Source of the DNA: Megamerina dolium
Lineage: Eukaryota; Arthropoda; Insecta; Diptera; Megamerinidae
Reading direction: 5' to 3'
Length of the DNA: 64,000 nucleotides
Assembly: GCA_963854835.1 (NCBI GenBank)
Contig: OY978526.1
Span: 37,734,501 to 37,798,500 of the forward strand
Below are positions 1-15,269 of the stretch, in pieces (positions within the stretch are counted from its first letter, which is position 1; each line of letters starts with the position of its first letter). The position numbers were made by a program, and so were the translations under genes. The notes under the pieces were generated by a model. That model was not told the origin of the DNA. It ran no database searches and saw nothing but the letters and a program-made list of their open reading frames with translations.

Positions 1-2403
1 ATTCACTTATAAATTTATTGATACTATGTAGTATGATATATGTTTGCGAATTGAACCAATATATATGTATGTATATAAAACCAATTAATAAACTTGCTAT
101 ATTGACTATATTTTATGTAAATATTTTTCATATTTTGCCGTGTACAATTGCAAATTCATTTCCGCATTATTGATATTTTGTGCATTGGTAATGTGCTCCA
201 GTTCCTTGCAGCGAATCTATGTTACCCTCTCTTTTCCTGATGTGATACTTTTCACATTGTTAAATCTACACCTGCGTGGGTAGTTATTCATAAAGATTGT
301 AGACAAATATTTATACACTCAAATACGCAGGTAAAAAGTGAGATTGCAAGCATGCAGAACAAGTTAAATATGAAAAAGCGTGTTTCTCCAATTACACTTC
401 CCATTATGAAATGCATTAGTGGTATTCACAATGTAGCGCAACTGATTAGCGAACGACATCCTTGGCATGGATAAGAATTTCAAATGTATTTTTCTGCATT
501 CAACAATAATAAATAAATAAATAAATCTAAATATTTTCTAAATACAACAAGAGTTCTTATACAGAATGAAAAGCAGTGATGCTTAGAACGAACTGAAAAG
601 GAAGTTTTGAATATGAAAATAATATTTTTCGATATGACGCTTTTTACAATATTAAATCTATACCAGTAAATACAAAATTACAGAATAATTTTTTAAATAC
701 CATCCATAACAAGTCACTATCTCCATAGATTTTTAGTTGTCTGCACTGAGCATGAAATAAGTTGGCATTTAGCGTATAGTAATATGTTACATTTGAAGTA
801 TGCATGTCATCACCACTGGGTAGCTGTAAGGTATATGGGTATTTATGGGTGCTTCAGTGGAGAGTACATTGCATTTGCATAAATACTAGCTTATTATAAA
901 ATCCCAACTGCCAGTAAGTACAACTTTACGTTCCTTTATGCACTTGTTCAATCAACAATATTTATTCTAGGTCACTGAGAATTGTATACTATCTTGCATA
1001 CGAGTAAGAGTATGTGTAAATACGAGTATATATTTCAGCTGCATTACATTATTGGTAATAAATATGAACATGAAATAATTGAAATACTCAATTTCCTAAA
1101 ATAACGTGGGCTATACACATACGTACATACCTACATATGTATATCAGCGAATGTAATTATCAAATTGAAATTCATATACTTTCGCAGTATATTATATCGT
1201 AATGCGAAACTGGTTATTCTATTTGTTCTTACAAATCTGCCGTTCAGCAATGCATTCCATGGTAAATTATTCAATCTAGCTACATATAGTTATGTACTCA
1301 TATACATATACTTGTATATGTTTTTAAATTCAATTAAATAATATTGAATTGATTTACTACTATTAATGCTACAATTACTTACTTACTTTCATATAAATGA
1401 ATATGAATCCGATTTGTTGTAATCGAACTCAATGAATACATATGTATGTACATAGGTACACCTACGAATGAGTAGTTGAGAACACGTTCAGCTCACAACA
1501 GCTACATATGAACAATGCTTCACCTGGAAATACTAGAGCTCAGTTTCTATTAAATTCAAACAAATGTGGTGCAGACGTCAAATGCCTCAACAGTTTCAAA
1601 ACGGCAAATAAGTTGAACTAATCGAACGTAGCGAAAGGGAGAAGGCGATCATTGGGAGTGCCAATAATATAGCTACATACATATGCATGTATGTATGTAT
1701 GTATGTATGTAAGAACCAGTTTCACTTTCAACAGCAAACCGTCTACGGCTACTAAGTACATACGAGTATGTTTGTATAAACTTTTGTAATTATAATAAAA
1801 CCAAAAAACCAGCACCATAATTAGTCGCAACCAACACCCATGTTACCATAGCTATACCTTATGCAAGTAATGTAATTCGAATGTTGTGCTTAAGTTTGAA
1901 AGTAGTCGAATTGCAAAAGTGAATAAGCGAAATTCTAGAGCAACCACGCTGCAATTAAACACACCAGTAATAATCAATGCAAATAAAACAGATGTCTCAG
2001 ACGTACATATGCACACTAAGTACACTAAAGACGGACACTTTTAGGTATACAGTGACTCATAAAATTGTTTCATTTATTCTAAATTTACACATCTGTGAAA
2101 TGTGCAAATTGATCTATTGAATTTTGTACATGAATTTATTCTGATCATATATCTGCCAAATATTCATAACTTTCGAAATTATTTAATATTGTATATGCAA
2201 ATAAATATGCCTTAAAACTGATTTTTGGTAGATAAATAACGGCAACAAATAACTAAAAATCCTTTCCAAGTATTAAGTAACAAAGTGTATATTATTAGTA
2301 AAAGTATGTATTTGTTTTTAACTTGCGTCACATACTGATTAAAATTTCATTTTAACTCTAGATTATGTAGGTACGACTATATTTTCATTCTCATCCATTT
2401 CAT
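1..2403. other. AT-rich intergenic DNA
   Basis: No convincing coding exon, RNA gene or bounded repeat was seen. The stretch contains short TATG/TACA microsatellite runs (for example near 1680-1710) typical of fly intergenic DNA. It lies downstream of the minus-strand cuticle gene. Confidence 0.6.
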
Positions 2404-4971
2404 CTACTTTCTTCCCGTGTAATCAATACTGTACGAACCACTCCAAATATCAATATTTTTTACTGCAGGATGATGATGATTAGGTATGCCATTATAAGCA
2501 TCGTATTGCGTCTGCTGCGGCTGGTAAGATGATGGCTGATAGTTCGGTTGGTATGGGGGTGGTTGATAATGAGGCTGCTGTTGATGGTGTTGCTGCTGAT
2601 AGTGCGGTTGTTGTGGTCGGTGATACGGCACAGGAGCAGGTGGTGCAGGTGGATTGTAATATTGCGGTGTTGGTCTGTAATTATCTGGTGGGCTGTACGG
2701 TTGACGTGAACGTTGATCATTAAAGTTGTCCAAACTAAATTTACTCGCTACAATAGGTCGATTGAACTTTTGATCTTTATAATAAACGTGAGGATCCTCA
2801 CGGTACTGGCCATCGTCAATCTCATTGGGGCCCAATGGGTAAGGATTGGAATTTGTTAATGTTGGTGGTGGAACGTTGATGTCACTACCTGCAAAATTTA
2901 AAATATTGAAATTCTTAAATTGCAATTCATATATAGTTAGTAAGAAAATAAAACTTTACCAGCAGGTTCAAATCCCCGTTTGCTTGCACCATATTCAATT
3001 TCTCTCACTTTGCCCTGATCATCCAGATATCCATATTTTCCGTAAACTTCACCATTTGGATATTTTGTTTCGATTTTAAAACTTTTGTCGGCTGCTTCAT
3101 ATCCATATGTATAAGATCCATCATCATTGTGTCGATCTATTTGCTTGAGGATGGGCACTGGAGTTGTATACTGTTGTTGTTGATGCTGCCCGTATGCAAA
3201 ATTTATTGCTAATACAAGCGATGTAAATCCTAACTGAAAACAAAAAGACCGTATTAAAAAAATAATTCATTTTTTTTTAAAGGTTTTGGAGGGAGAAGAA
3301 AATTATAGAATAAAGTGCAGTATAATGTATAGAGTGATATCCCAGAGAGTAATTATGTATACTCTTACGAATCAATAAAAACGAAGAATATGCAAAAAAA
3401 AAAGACAAACAAATATGGAAAGAAGGAGAAGAATTAACGAAAAAGAAATGTTGACTTTAGCTGAACACGTTTTTGACATTTCTTGTACACACACCTAGAG
3501 AAAATATTTACCGATTACTCTACTAGTTTGTGTCATTGTTAGAGAATACGTCATGTTCTTAAGACAAAGTTTTTATCGGACAGCCATGGAAGTGAAGTAA
3601 ATAGCTCACCCAATGACTACTTGGTTAGGTTATACATATACATAAATTAACAGTTAGAATACATGACTAAATTTGCTTGAAAAATTTTGCTATGTTTACT
3701 ATACTTTCAATTAATGGTTATTCGCAGATTATTTCAACTCAAAATTGATAAATTCTTATTTTATTTTTAAATTTATTATGCTAAAAATCAACCCTGTTTA
3801 TTGCGTAATCCCATCTCCATATAGCGAATGAATAAGTATGTATGCGGACCAAGATGTCAAAAAAAATTTTTTTTTTAATTAACATACCTTGCATATCCTC
3901 ATGCAGGATATAATTAAAATGTGAAAACTACATTTCCGACTGCTTTGAACACATTTTTATATTTTGTTTAAGTATGTACAGTATTTTCAAAAATAATGTG
4001 CTCAGAGCCATACAAAATTCCATAAACCCATTTCGGGTTATGCTTTTGATATTCTTTAATTTGTACTACTTTATATTCATCTTCATAATTGGCTAAATAT
4101 TTCCAATGGTATTATAATCATTGAGAATTTAGATGGAAGTATTGTAGTTGTGACTGAGAGCTATATTGATAAGGTAATATATTTCCTCTGCTTTGTACAG
4201 AAAATTTTTAAAATAACCTGGGCGTTTCATTTTCATTTGGTATATGAAACACGTTCCTTCTGTAAACACTGTAATCTGTATATGTAGTAATCGATCCATT
4301 TCAAACTCATTAAAAACAATTTCAAGGTCACTGTAATGGATTTTATAATAACTCACCACTCACCATTTACGCAACAGTTATTATTAAATTTTAATTTATA
4401 AGCTTTTTCTTTCTTTCATGCTTCATAAGAAGTTTCTCGTAAGACACATACATATGTGTTGGGTTTGCAACCTACTTGTCTGTTTATTCATTTTATGAGT
4501 ATGTATTGTTGCAATCCAAGCACAGGAAACCAGTACTCATAAGTATATTCTATATGTACACTACATATATTGATCTCACATTTGTTTTTCTGCATGAGCT
4601 GCTCATTGGAATCGTAAAAAATATTACATATGTTTCTCTTTATAAATAAGTAAAAATAAATTATATATATAGGTAGTTAATGAAATGTAAAGAATGAAGA
4701 AAACGTAAGCCAGAGAGTATTTAAAAATTATCCTTGAAAATCATTTTATCCATATGTATTCTGTATATTGCATTTGCAAAATTCAGGTGCATTAGTTCGA
4801 TTAAGCATTTACTACTTAAATAGGATAGGCTTGTAATATTTAATACACAAAATTTTTAGAACACAATATGTACATGTAAAGGGCGATTATACGAATTTTC
4901 ACATTGTATTGTACTAATGTAACTAAATGTTTTAGTGGTAATTTCTTTAAAATGCTTACCAGTCTACTCAT
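2404..4971 (-). CDS. RR-1 type cuticular protein
   Basis: Secreted structural protein that should bind chitin in the exoskeleton. Three coding exons on the minus strand: 4960-4971 (MSRL), 2960-3233 and 2404-2888, total 771 nt, 256 residues, all with GT-AG junctions and matching phases. Exon 1 carries only four codons and the signal peptide continues in exon 2 (LGFTSLVLAINFAYG), a layout common in insect cuticle genes. The mature N-terminus is Gln-rich. It is followed by a Rebers-Riddiford RR-1-like domain with GSYTYGYEAADKSF, the spaced Gly/Tyr residues of GKYGYLDDQGKVREIEYGA, and RGFEPAG. The C-terminal half is low complexity, rich in Pro, Gln, His and Tyr (PHYQ, YQPS repeats), as expected for matrix-crosslinked cuticle proteins. 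The RR family is clear; the exact orthologue is not named. Intron 1 is 1.7 kb and contains a repeat-terminus fragment near 3890. Confidence 0.9.
3886..3913. repeat. Solo terminus of the 36-38 kb repeat family
   Basis: The stretch reads CATACCTTGCATATCC followed by TCATGCAGGATATAA. It closely matches the near-palindromic right end of the repeat at 36155-38058. It lies inside intron 1 of the cuticle gene and no matching left end was seen nearby. Confidence 0.4.
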
Positions 4972-5245
4972 TTCACTTTTATGACTTTTTACTTTGTTTG
5001 AACACTAAGCACTGATTATCGTTATCGCCTGTTATCGTAATCGGATAATTGGTTTTTCTTCTTTGATTTTCACAATCAAATCGTTTTATGAATGTACAAT
5101 GGTAATCCCATAAGTAATTTAATCACTGCTCATTAAGCAATAATACGCAGTAAGGTGCACTACAAATCGAATCTCCTAAAACAATTCGCACTTGCACGAT
5201 ACTCTACGAAACAACGTACTCTAAAGAAAATCAGACATTCAAACG

Positions 5246-5253
5246 CTTTTATA
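5246..5253 (-). promoter_or_regulatory. TATA box of the cuticle gene
   Basis: Minus-strand TATAAAAG lies about 275 bp upstream of the first codon at 4971. This would place a transcription start near 5220 and a 5' UTR of about 250 nt, with no other gene between. Strong TATA boxes are usual for stage-specific cuticle genes. Confidence 0.55.
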
Positions 5254-6239
5254 CCACCATAATCATAATGTGGCTAAAAACTTGAATAAAATGGAAAATC
5301 ATGTAAACAATGTTGGCTGATTTTGCCCCTCCAATAGTATAAATACATACAAACATAGCTTACTAGATATTAAATGTGGATTTATGCATTAAAGAGCGCA
5401 GCTTTACTCTGGAATGCGACGTTAAATAGAGCATCTAGATAGCGTGAATATTACAAAGAATCAACCAATCAGACGCTGAAGCCTGGTGTTGATCACAGAA
5501 ATATTTGCGCCAAGAGTTTTTCAACTTTTGCAAAGCTAATTATATACTCGTATACATAAATATCAGAACAGAAGCCAGGTTAAGAGGTAATACGTAAAGT
5601 GTAAGCAAGTGCAAGTGTATTCTACGCGTAGCAAAATTCATGCCGTAATATGGATTGTTAAGAGGTGCAAATGCAAATGTAGGAGGCAAAATATTTATAA
5701 TATATGTTCCGGAACATTTTGCGGAACATGGTGCAGAAATTTTCAGTAAAGAGCGTTCAAATCCGAATAAGAATAATACTGTCATATTTCATATTTAAAT
5801 TAGAGGATTTAGAAAAGTATGATTTATTTTGGAAAAATCCGCAAATTTTTATAAAAACCAATGTAGAGTTATAAGGGATTTTGTTTATATTTTATTTATT
5901 TCTTACTGAAATTTGATGTTTTTCAACAATTACAAATTATTTTAATCAAATTGAGCCAGGAAATGGTTAGCCGTAATCTGACTCCACCATTGAAAACTAC
6001 CGACAATTTTTTCTTGTGTTTTTTTGAGTAACAGTAGATATTTGCGGTGGTTCTTTCTAGATCGTGCACGCTTTTTCGGGTCTTGGAACAATATTTTTGT
6101 TTCAGTAACGCTTTCACCAGGTTCAGAATTGATTTTTTCCCATCACGTGTGTTATTTTGTAGAATACATATTTTAATTTTGATTTGTGCCTACTTTGTCA
6201 ATCATTATTTAAGCTTTGTATAGTAAACAATAGAAAACC
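5254..6239. other. Intergenic DNA without recognised genes
   Basis: Short open frames on the minus strand (5540-5785, 5923-6117) have no recognisable domain, splice context or codon bias. Nothing else was seen. Confidence 0.5.
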
Positions 6240-6527
6240 GGGTGCCGTACCTCAGTGGTTAGTATATTGTCCTTCTGATCTGTAGGTCGTGGGTTAAATC
6301 CCCGCCTGAAGCATAACAAATTTAATATCGAAATGATTTTCGATCGGTACCCATCTGTCGGCAAGCAATTAGCTATTCTTCCGGCAGTAACAAATTGAAA
6401 TTGAAACAAATCGAATCATTGAAAAGCTTCAAAAAGAATTCTGTGACAAACCTAAGAAAAAGTTCTGCTGTTCGGCATCTGCTAAAATAATTAGGTCCCT
6501 TCTAATACTGTCCAAAATTGAACACGC
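6240..6527 (+). mobile_element. tRNA-derived SINE, 3'-truncated
   Basis: The head GGTGCCGTACCTCAGTGG resembles a tRNA A box and GGGTTAAATCC a decayed B box. A body shared with the other copies follows (CGGTACCC, GTCGGCAAGCAATT, GGCAGTAACAAATTG, then TAGGTCCCTTCTAATACTGT). The AT-rich tail seen in complete copies is missing. The head carries point changes, so this is an old copy. Confidence 0.8.
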
Positions 6528-6571
6528 ACACATTGTACAAATGACTTACAGTATATTATGATAATATAAAT

Positions 6572-6573
<2 letters not shown>

Positions 6574-6650
<77 letters not shown>
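6574..6650. repeat. (TA)n microsatellite, left flank of Tc1-like element
   Basis: About 38 perfect TA units abut the left inverted repeat of the Tc1-like element at 6651. Tc1/mariner elements insert at TA, so the array is a natural target. Confidence 0.95.
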
Positions 6651-9025
<2,375 letters not shown>

Positions 9026-9102
<77 letters not shown>

Positions 9103-9145
9103 ATATTTATGTATATATATGTATATATATATATATATACATATT

Positions 9146-9196
<51 letters not shown>

Positions 9197-9207
9197 TTAT
9201 GTATATA

Positions 9208-9241
<34 letters not shown>
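9026..9241. repeat. Interrupted (TA)n microsatellite
   Basis: About 215 bp of TA units, broken by several TATTTATG and TATATG interruptions. These give repeated Tyr-Ile open frames on both strands, which are not genes. Confidence 0.95.
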
Positions 9242-9245
<4 letters not shown>

Positions 9246-9594
9246 GTAATAATATTAATATCTCAGAGGGATCTTCTGTGTCAGTATCCCGCCCTGGCTC
9301 GCTGCAGAATGGCTCATCTGAAGTCGCTTCGTACACAACCTCACTAAACTGACTCATTGACAGCTGGGGGATATTTTGCGATTAGCCCGAAGTTCGGGTT
9401 GGTTCCCAATGTAAATGCGATAGCCCACATGCGGCATCGCAATAGGCCTTACTTGACCACAGTGAGTCCGCGCACTCATCTCAATAAACTCGTATACTTG
9501 GTGCTCAATACATTCGTTCCAACGATACCTAACTTATGGATGTCTTCCCTGAAATGAGAATCCGGAAGGCCTTAAGAATACTCATCTATGGCTC
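9242..9594. other. Unrecognised GC-richer patch
   Basis: The base composition is clearly richer in G and C than its surroundings (for example CCCGCCCTGGCTCGCTGC near 9288). This suggests a remnant of a coding or retroelement sequence. No frame gives a recognisable domain. Confidence 0.4.
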
Positions 9595-9790
9595 TTAGTT
9601 TAATGAAATCCGTTTACTACGAACGAATTTTTTGAGGTAAGAGAAAAGCCAAAAATCATAAGGCGCTAAATCTTGGGAATAGTATGGATGTTGCAACAAT
9701 TCGTACTTTAATTCACTGATTTTATATATAGTTTTTTGAGTTGTGTGAGCAGATGAATTTTCACGATGATAAATTATCAATTTATTCTTC
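9595..9790 (-). pseudogene. Mariner transposase fragment
   Basis: The minus-strand translation contains ENSSAHTTQ, corresponding to the second catalytic Asp region of mariner transposases (Asp itself is altered), then HPYYSQDLAPYDFWLFSYLKK, corresponding to the third catalytic block HPPYSPDLAPxDxxLF. Only this C-terminal part remains, so this is a relic. Confidence 0.75.
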
Positions 9791-10181
9791 TATAAACTAG
9801 GTATTTTTTTCACGAATATTTGCATCTAATTCGTCCAAAGGTTGCAATAATAAAACAGATCTACAAAATTATAAATTTTGTCAAGCCCAAACGACCTAAA
9901 TTGGCAAAATATATTCCATGTAAATATGAATGTAAACAAAAGAGCATTTTTACCTACATTCGACAATCTATAAAATCTATAAACACTTTTTGACATCGAT
10001 CCGAATTTGTCAATAACGAGATATTATTTACTTTAATTTTTATTTACAAGACGTTTTTGTTTTGTAGCCTTCCATTATTAACAATGAAAAGCAATTTGAA
10101 GTATTGTAGAATTTTTCTTTTTACCGTTATGTAATCGAAACAATTTTATAAAATACAACTAACATAATAATGGTGCAAATA
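9791..10181. other. Intergenic DNA
   Basis: AT-rich sequence downstream of the polycystin gene, likely including its 3' UTR and polyadenylation site. Nothing else was recognised. Confidence 0.5.
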
Positions 10182-12724
10182 TTATTGATATTTAGACTTT
10201 TTCTTATAGTCCACTCTTCTCAATATACGATCCATATTTCCAATAAGTTGTTCTAGTACATCTTCTACTAGCTTAATACGCTGTTGCAAACTGAAATGGG
10301 GGAAATTATGCTTTTAATATTAGATCAAATGACACAAATATTAGGTATATTTTACCCATCTAATCGTTTCAAGTTCTCTCCGTCTTCTGAGGGTGTTACG
10401 ACTTCAAAATAACTACTTAAGAATGAAATTAATCATATTTTGTTATGGAGCCGAACATACGTATGCAGGTTCAAATATACTTCTTGTATGTACTTACTTC
10501 GTTAATAGATCACTTTCACGTACACGCATAGGCTCAGCCACAGTTGATGCTGATGTTTTGGGATATGCTGACGACTCACTACTGACCACTTCACTTAATT
10601 CATCAACTACAACAGGAGCTCTGGGTTCAGGATTTTGTGTTATTTTGCGCTTGCACATTGTACAATTGTACAATTTTTTGAAAATATTTACTAGAAATGC
10701 TTGTAAGTGATTTCGCCCAGATTTGATTTCACTCTTAACGCCACTGTATGTGTCATTGATAATAGCCAAAAACATATTCTACAAATTTTTATAGTTGGTA
10801 TCTATGCTGTATGTATAGATGTATGATTGTAGTTATATACTTACCAATAGAATGAAGAAAACAAGTAGTATATAAGTGAGAAAGTATATTGGGCCAAATA
10901 GGCGATTTGCTTCTTCTATTGCACTATATTCGAAATCACCCAAAACCATGCGCATCATAGTCAGAAGGGACTCCATAAAATTACGAAAATCAGGGTGCGT
11001 CGTTCCGAACAATAATAATCCCAATTGTGCATATGCCAAAAAGACTATGGCAAACATGACTCCAAAGCCCAGCAAATCCTTAGCACACTATATTTATGCA
11101 TGGTAAATAATATGAATACAATTTACTTGGTATATACATATAGGTAGATTAAACACATGTCTACCCACCCTTCTTAAAGTAGTGCTAAATTGAAGTAATG
11201 TCTTATTAAAGTTGATGTACTTGAACAATTTAATCCAAACCGCGAAAGCACATATGGCAATAGCGTTAACATAGATTGTATTCCAGTAGCAGACAATGTC
11301 CAAACTTTGATATACGTTTGGATTGTCAGCCAAACGTTGCAGAATTTTTGTTAAGTAAATTGGATGCCAAATGGTATACACAAATGTTATGTAAGCCAAC
11401 TTCAAATAAAGAGAGAATATGGTTTATATATTAGTTGCTAGATTGCAAAAATTATTTCTTACAGTGTAATAAAAAAAAATATATAAATTCAAATTACAAT
11501 CAATATTAAGAGATCCAAGATATTCCAAATTGAACACAAATATCGTATAACACCAATCTGATGAACATCACGAACCTCTTCCACAGAGTAATATACTATT
11601 AAAATATAAAATATAATTGCCGCCAGAAGAACAACATAATCACCCTCCGTCCAAACGGAATACAGTTTTAGAGCTTGTAATTGTGACGAAGGTATAATAC
11701 CTCCAGTGGGAGGAAGTTCCGCAATAAATCTGAAAATGTTCTCATTTATAGGGTTACAAATTTCTAGAGCAACGATAACAACCACTGACTTAACATTGTC
11801 AAAAAGATCGGTGTTGACGTTGTACAAACCGAATTCTACAATTACAATTCGTGTACCCCGATCAATCCATTGTTTTGCTTTTAGATCAGCCAGTATTGCT
11901 TTATTCTGCTCACGATTAAAAGTCAACTCCTTGACATAACCACCACCGATATATGTTCCAATTTTACCTCGTATAGAAACCGCATCAAGTTCAGAAAGTG
12001 TGTAAAATTTTGTTCTTAAAAGTATACACAGAGGTATGTATGGTATATTCTTAAAAATAACTAAATAATCGAACCATTTTAAATACCCTTTAAACTCTTT
12101 GCGCATATCTTCTCTGCTTCGCGCATATTCAGCATAGCATGTCTGAAAATATCTACTAAATGCATCATGTATATGACAGGTACCGGTAAAGACACGAATT
12201 TGACGCAAACGTGGTGGGCCCAACAAATGATTTTCATTCAAAAACACAACTCCTTTCAATTTAACACTGTTCTTCTTTTTCCTTTTTTTGTTTTCCTCAT
12301 CCACATCCTTTTCTTCGGTTTTTTTCTTTATTTCATCATCATCATCTTCCACACCGTGCAAATCATCTAAAAAATTATTTTCCAAAAAGCTCCACCAATC
12401 CGAAGTTGTAACCAATTGGGAGAAGCCAACATTGTAATTGTATGCTGTGGTCGTATCACGATTTAGAAATAATTGTTGTATGGATTGATTGAAGTAATAC
12501 ATATACACATGTCGTACGGATAGTGCCACTGGTATAAATTGTTTACAATTTAGGTGATTCTTATCATTTTAACAATTTTGTAAATTGAACTTACCAATAC
12601 TTGTCGCAATTAGAAAACATATATAAATAACAATCTCTATCAAAGCCGAGCGAACAGCATCTTCACTTTCATATCTGATAAACCTAGACTTTAGGCCTTT
12701 TGTTTTTGCTTTGGCTATTGTCAT
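10182..12724 (-). CDS. Pkd2: Polycystin-2-like TRPP cation channel
   Basis: Ciliary or sperm-tail type nonselective Ca2+-permeable channel of the polycystin family. Seven minus-strand exons: 12595-12724, 11498-12528, 11169-11399, 10845-11087, 10498-10778, 10356-10415 and 10182-10290; total 2085 nt, 694 residues, all phases consistent. In order: a very short cytosolic N-terminus, first membrane helix (IEIVIYICFLIATSI), a large extracellular polycystin domain with LLGPPRLRQIRV and paired Cys, a highly acidic then Lys-rich insert (DDDDEIKKK), then helices 2-6. The S4-S5 region FAVWIKLFKYINFNKT, pore segment MVLGDFEY and S6 FILLNMFLAIINDTY are hallmark polycystin-2 sequences. The C-terminus ends in a coiled coil (LKRLDG, LQQRIKLVEDVLEQL). 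At 694 residues it is shorter than I recall for Drosophila Amo, chiefly at the N-terminus. The symbol marks family membership; it could be a paralogue. The last two splice choices are set by phase and by the heptad pattern. Confidence 0.9.
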
Positions 12725-13469
12725 GATACTTGCGTAAAATCAATATATACAATTAATGCGTGTGTATCAAATGTTTTCGTATATTTTTGTATAAATTGCA
12801 TTTCTGACAAATAGTAACGTCAAGGTGTAGTCAACAAAATATAAGAAACAAGTACAAGATTACAAAAACTATGTTATGTTTTCTGCGTCTGGAAAAACAA
12901 AATCAATAAAATTGATTTCTAAAATATTATGCCTTAAACGAGATTCCAAAGGCTTACTCATCGTAGCAATGATCGATCGAAACCACGCGAACTGGAGGTA
13001 AGATTGAATAAGGTTGTTGGACACCTATATCTATATACTGTATGACCATCCAGGTCCAGCACCATCAAAACTTGACACCTTGTGTTTCCAGTTACGCAAA
13101 AAACATAGATTTTTTTGCGCCAGAGGTATTTAGTATATACAGCTAGCCAACCTCGAGGATGTTTGAACCAACTCAAAGTTCGAGGTAGTCCCTGAAGGAG
13201 CAAATTCTAAATCGACCCCGTACATGACCTTAGATTCCTGTAAAACCCGTTGACATAGAGAAAGTCCTTAAGTCCACGTTCAAACTCGTTCACGTATCGT
13301 AATTACGATACGTATCAGTCTCATTTACAAATATACAGTATGTTCTAATAGCAGGAGTGGTACTTCGTTATCGATCAAAATCTGCATTATCGACCCTTTC
13401 TCGCAATATTTTATATCATTGTCATCATGACAGTATGGGATTTTAGTTATAGATCGCTAACCGAAGGAA
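12725..13469. other. Intergenic DNA with an unrecognised GC-richer patch
   Basis: The upstream region of the polycystin gene. From about 12955 to 13330 the composition is richer and a minus open frame (12958-13203) exists. It has no domain I recognise; it may be a retroelement remnant. Confidence 0.4.
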
Positions 13470-14345
13470 CAATGCATTGAAATCGTCGAATTTTGAATCT
13501 TAAATCCCAAGTCGATGGTGGAAACGCTACCATCGATTCACCAAAAATGGAGTCACAATCAACACATTAGTGAAACAACTGTGCGCAATATTGTTAATAA
13601 ATTTAATCGAAGTACTTGATGTTCCTAAGCCAACCAGAGTGCGGAAAATATTGCTGCCGTAAATGAAAGTGTTGTCGAGTCCCCCGGAATAGCTATTCAC
13701 CATCATTTGCAACAATTGGATATTTCCGCGACCTCCATACATCAAATTTTGCGCTTTTTTCCAAAAAAAAACATATTTTCGGACGAGGCTCATTTCCACC
13801 TTTCCACAAGCAAAACTGCCAGATTTGGAGCTCGGAAATTCCACACGTCATTGTTGAGAAGTCAATGCATCCACCGCGTGTCATTATTTAGTGCGGTTTA
13901 TGAGTCGGAGGCATCATCGGGTGGTATTTTTTTGAAGATGAGAACCGAAACACCGAAAATGTCTATTCTGAGCGGTGACACACTATGTTGTGGAACAATT
14001 TTGTCTCGGAGGTTAATGCTCAGGGTGGTGATGATATGTGGTTTCAACTGGACGGCGCTACACCACACACAACTCGCATCAATTTGAACTCTTTGCGTCG
14101 CAAATTCCCGAACTGTGTAATTTATTGTCACAGTGACGTGAATTGCCCTTCCAGATTATGCTATTTGACGACGGTAGCCTTTTTTCTGTGAGGTTACACG
14201 ATGGCCAAAGTCTATGTGAATGATCTGAAGACTATTACAGACTTGAAATGCAATATACCATGAGTCATTCGCACATTCTTGAAACTCTTCTGCGAATCTA
14301 TAGGAGAATTATCAAAAGCAGCGAAGCCATACCAAATGTCCACCT
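13470..14345 (+). pseudogene. Degraded mariner/Tc1-superfamily transposase
   Basis: Several frames must be combined, so this is a broken gene. Recognisable blocks in order are an N-terminal region with KWSHNQHISETTVRNIV-like text, LQQLDISATSIHQILR (second helix-turn-helix), FSDEAHFHLS (first Asp), DDMWFQLDGATPHTT (second Asp) and a following segment with NCVIYCHSDVNCP. The motifs match the insect transposase group that has DEAHFHLNGYVNKQN and MWFQQDGATCHT. A middle portion between the first helix-turn-helix and the first Asp is deleted. Clean inverted repeats were not found. Confidence 0.75.
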
Positions 14346-15269
14346 CTATGTAGTAATGATAAAATACTGGCACTTATACTTAAATTGTATCAAACAGAAA
14401 AATCTTTGCCATTGATACCGTTAAAGTATTATATATGAGGGAAGGTTACTTTCCGATATATCCCTTTCTGAAGGAGACTAAATGGAATGAATGAACGATG
14501 CTAGAAGTTATACGAGTAACATTTCTATAACAAATAGCTAAGCTATTCTTAAAAAGCCTTTAATGATTCAGAAGTAATTTTATAGAAATATAAAAAATGT
14601 TTTACTTCTGAATTAATGGCATTAACCAATTTGAAAAATTTATTATAGAACCGACAAAATATCACATTGTCATATTGATCATATGTTCAAATCAAATTGA
14701 CAAACCAAATATTTTAAAAATTGATAAAGTTGTTTGTATTTATTTTATGGATATCGGCAGAAATTGCTGTTGAGTGTATGTTGATTACTTTATTCAATCG
14801 ACTCCAAGTAAATGAAATAAAATACTTTAATCTACAAGCGAGATAAATTGGAATTTCATCCTGAAAAAAATCAATCAAAACATGTTCAGTAAAATATGCT
14901 AACAAATAAACTGAAAATAGCCATTTGCGTTTCTATTTTTCTTTTTTTTAATAAAAGAATGAATAAAATATAATATATTTAATAGTCCCCAGGTCTGATG
15001 TATACATGTATGTATGTATGTATATAATAACTAGCAAAATAAAATTTGTACTTGACACTGTATTCGTCAACTGTATATATTGTATAATAACGCAGACTTG
15101 ATATACAATTTGCAAATTTGATGTTGTATGTACGTATGTATAATGTACTACTTAAAATTCGAAAACGAGTTAGGCTCCTCACTTCACTCACTTTGTTTAT
15201 TAAACTAGTTTCACAATATCAATTTAAACTAAATACAAAACAACAGCAATAACAGCAACGCAGATGATT
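14346..15269. other. Intergenic DNA
   Basis: AT-rich sequence with no recognised exon. It includes the 3' flank of the first JHBP-like gene. Part of its end (15260-15269) matches the 3' flank of the paralogue at 23297. Confidence 0.5.

Noticed and set aside
6209..6409. Minus frame with FNPRPTDQKDN and similar frames at 18941, 51026 and 63558
   Set aside because: They fall in copies of the same SINE and repeat between copies because the nucleotide sequence does.
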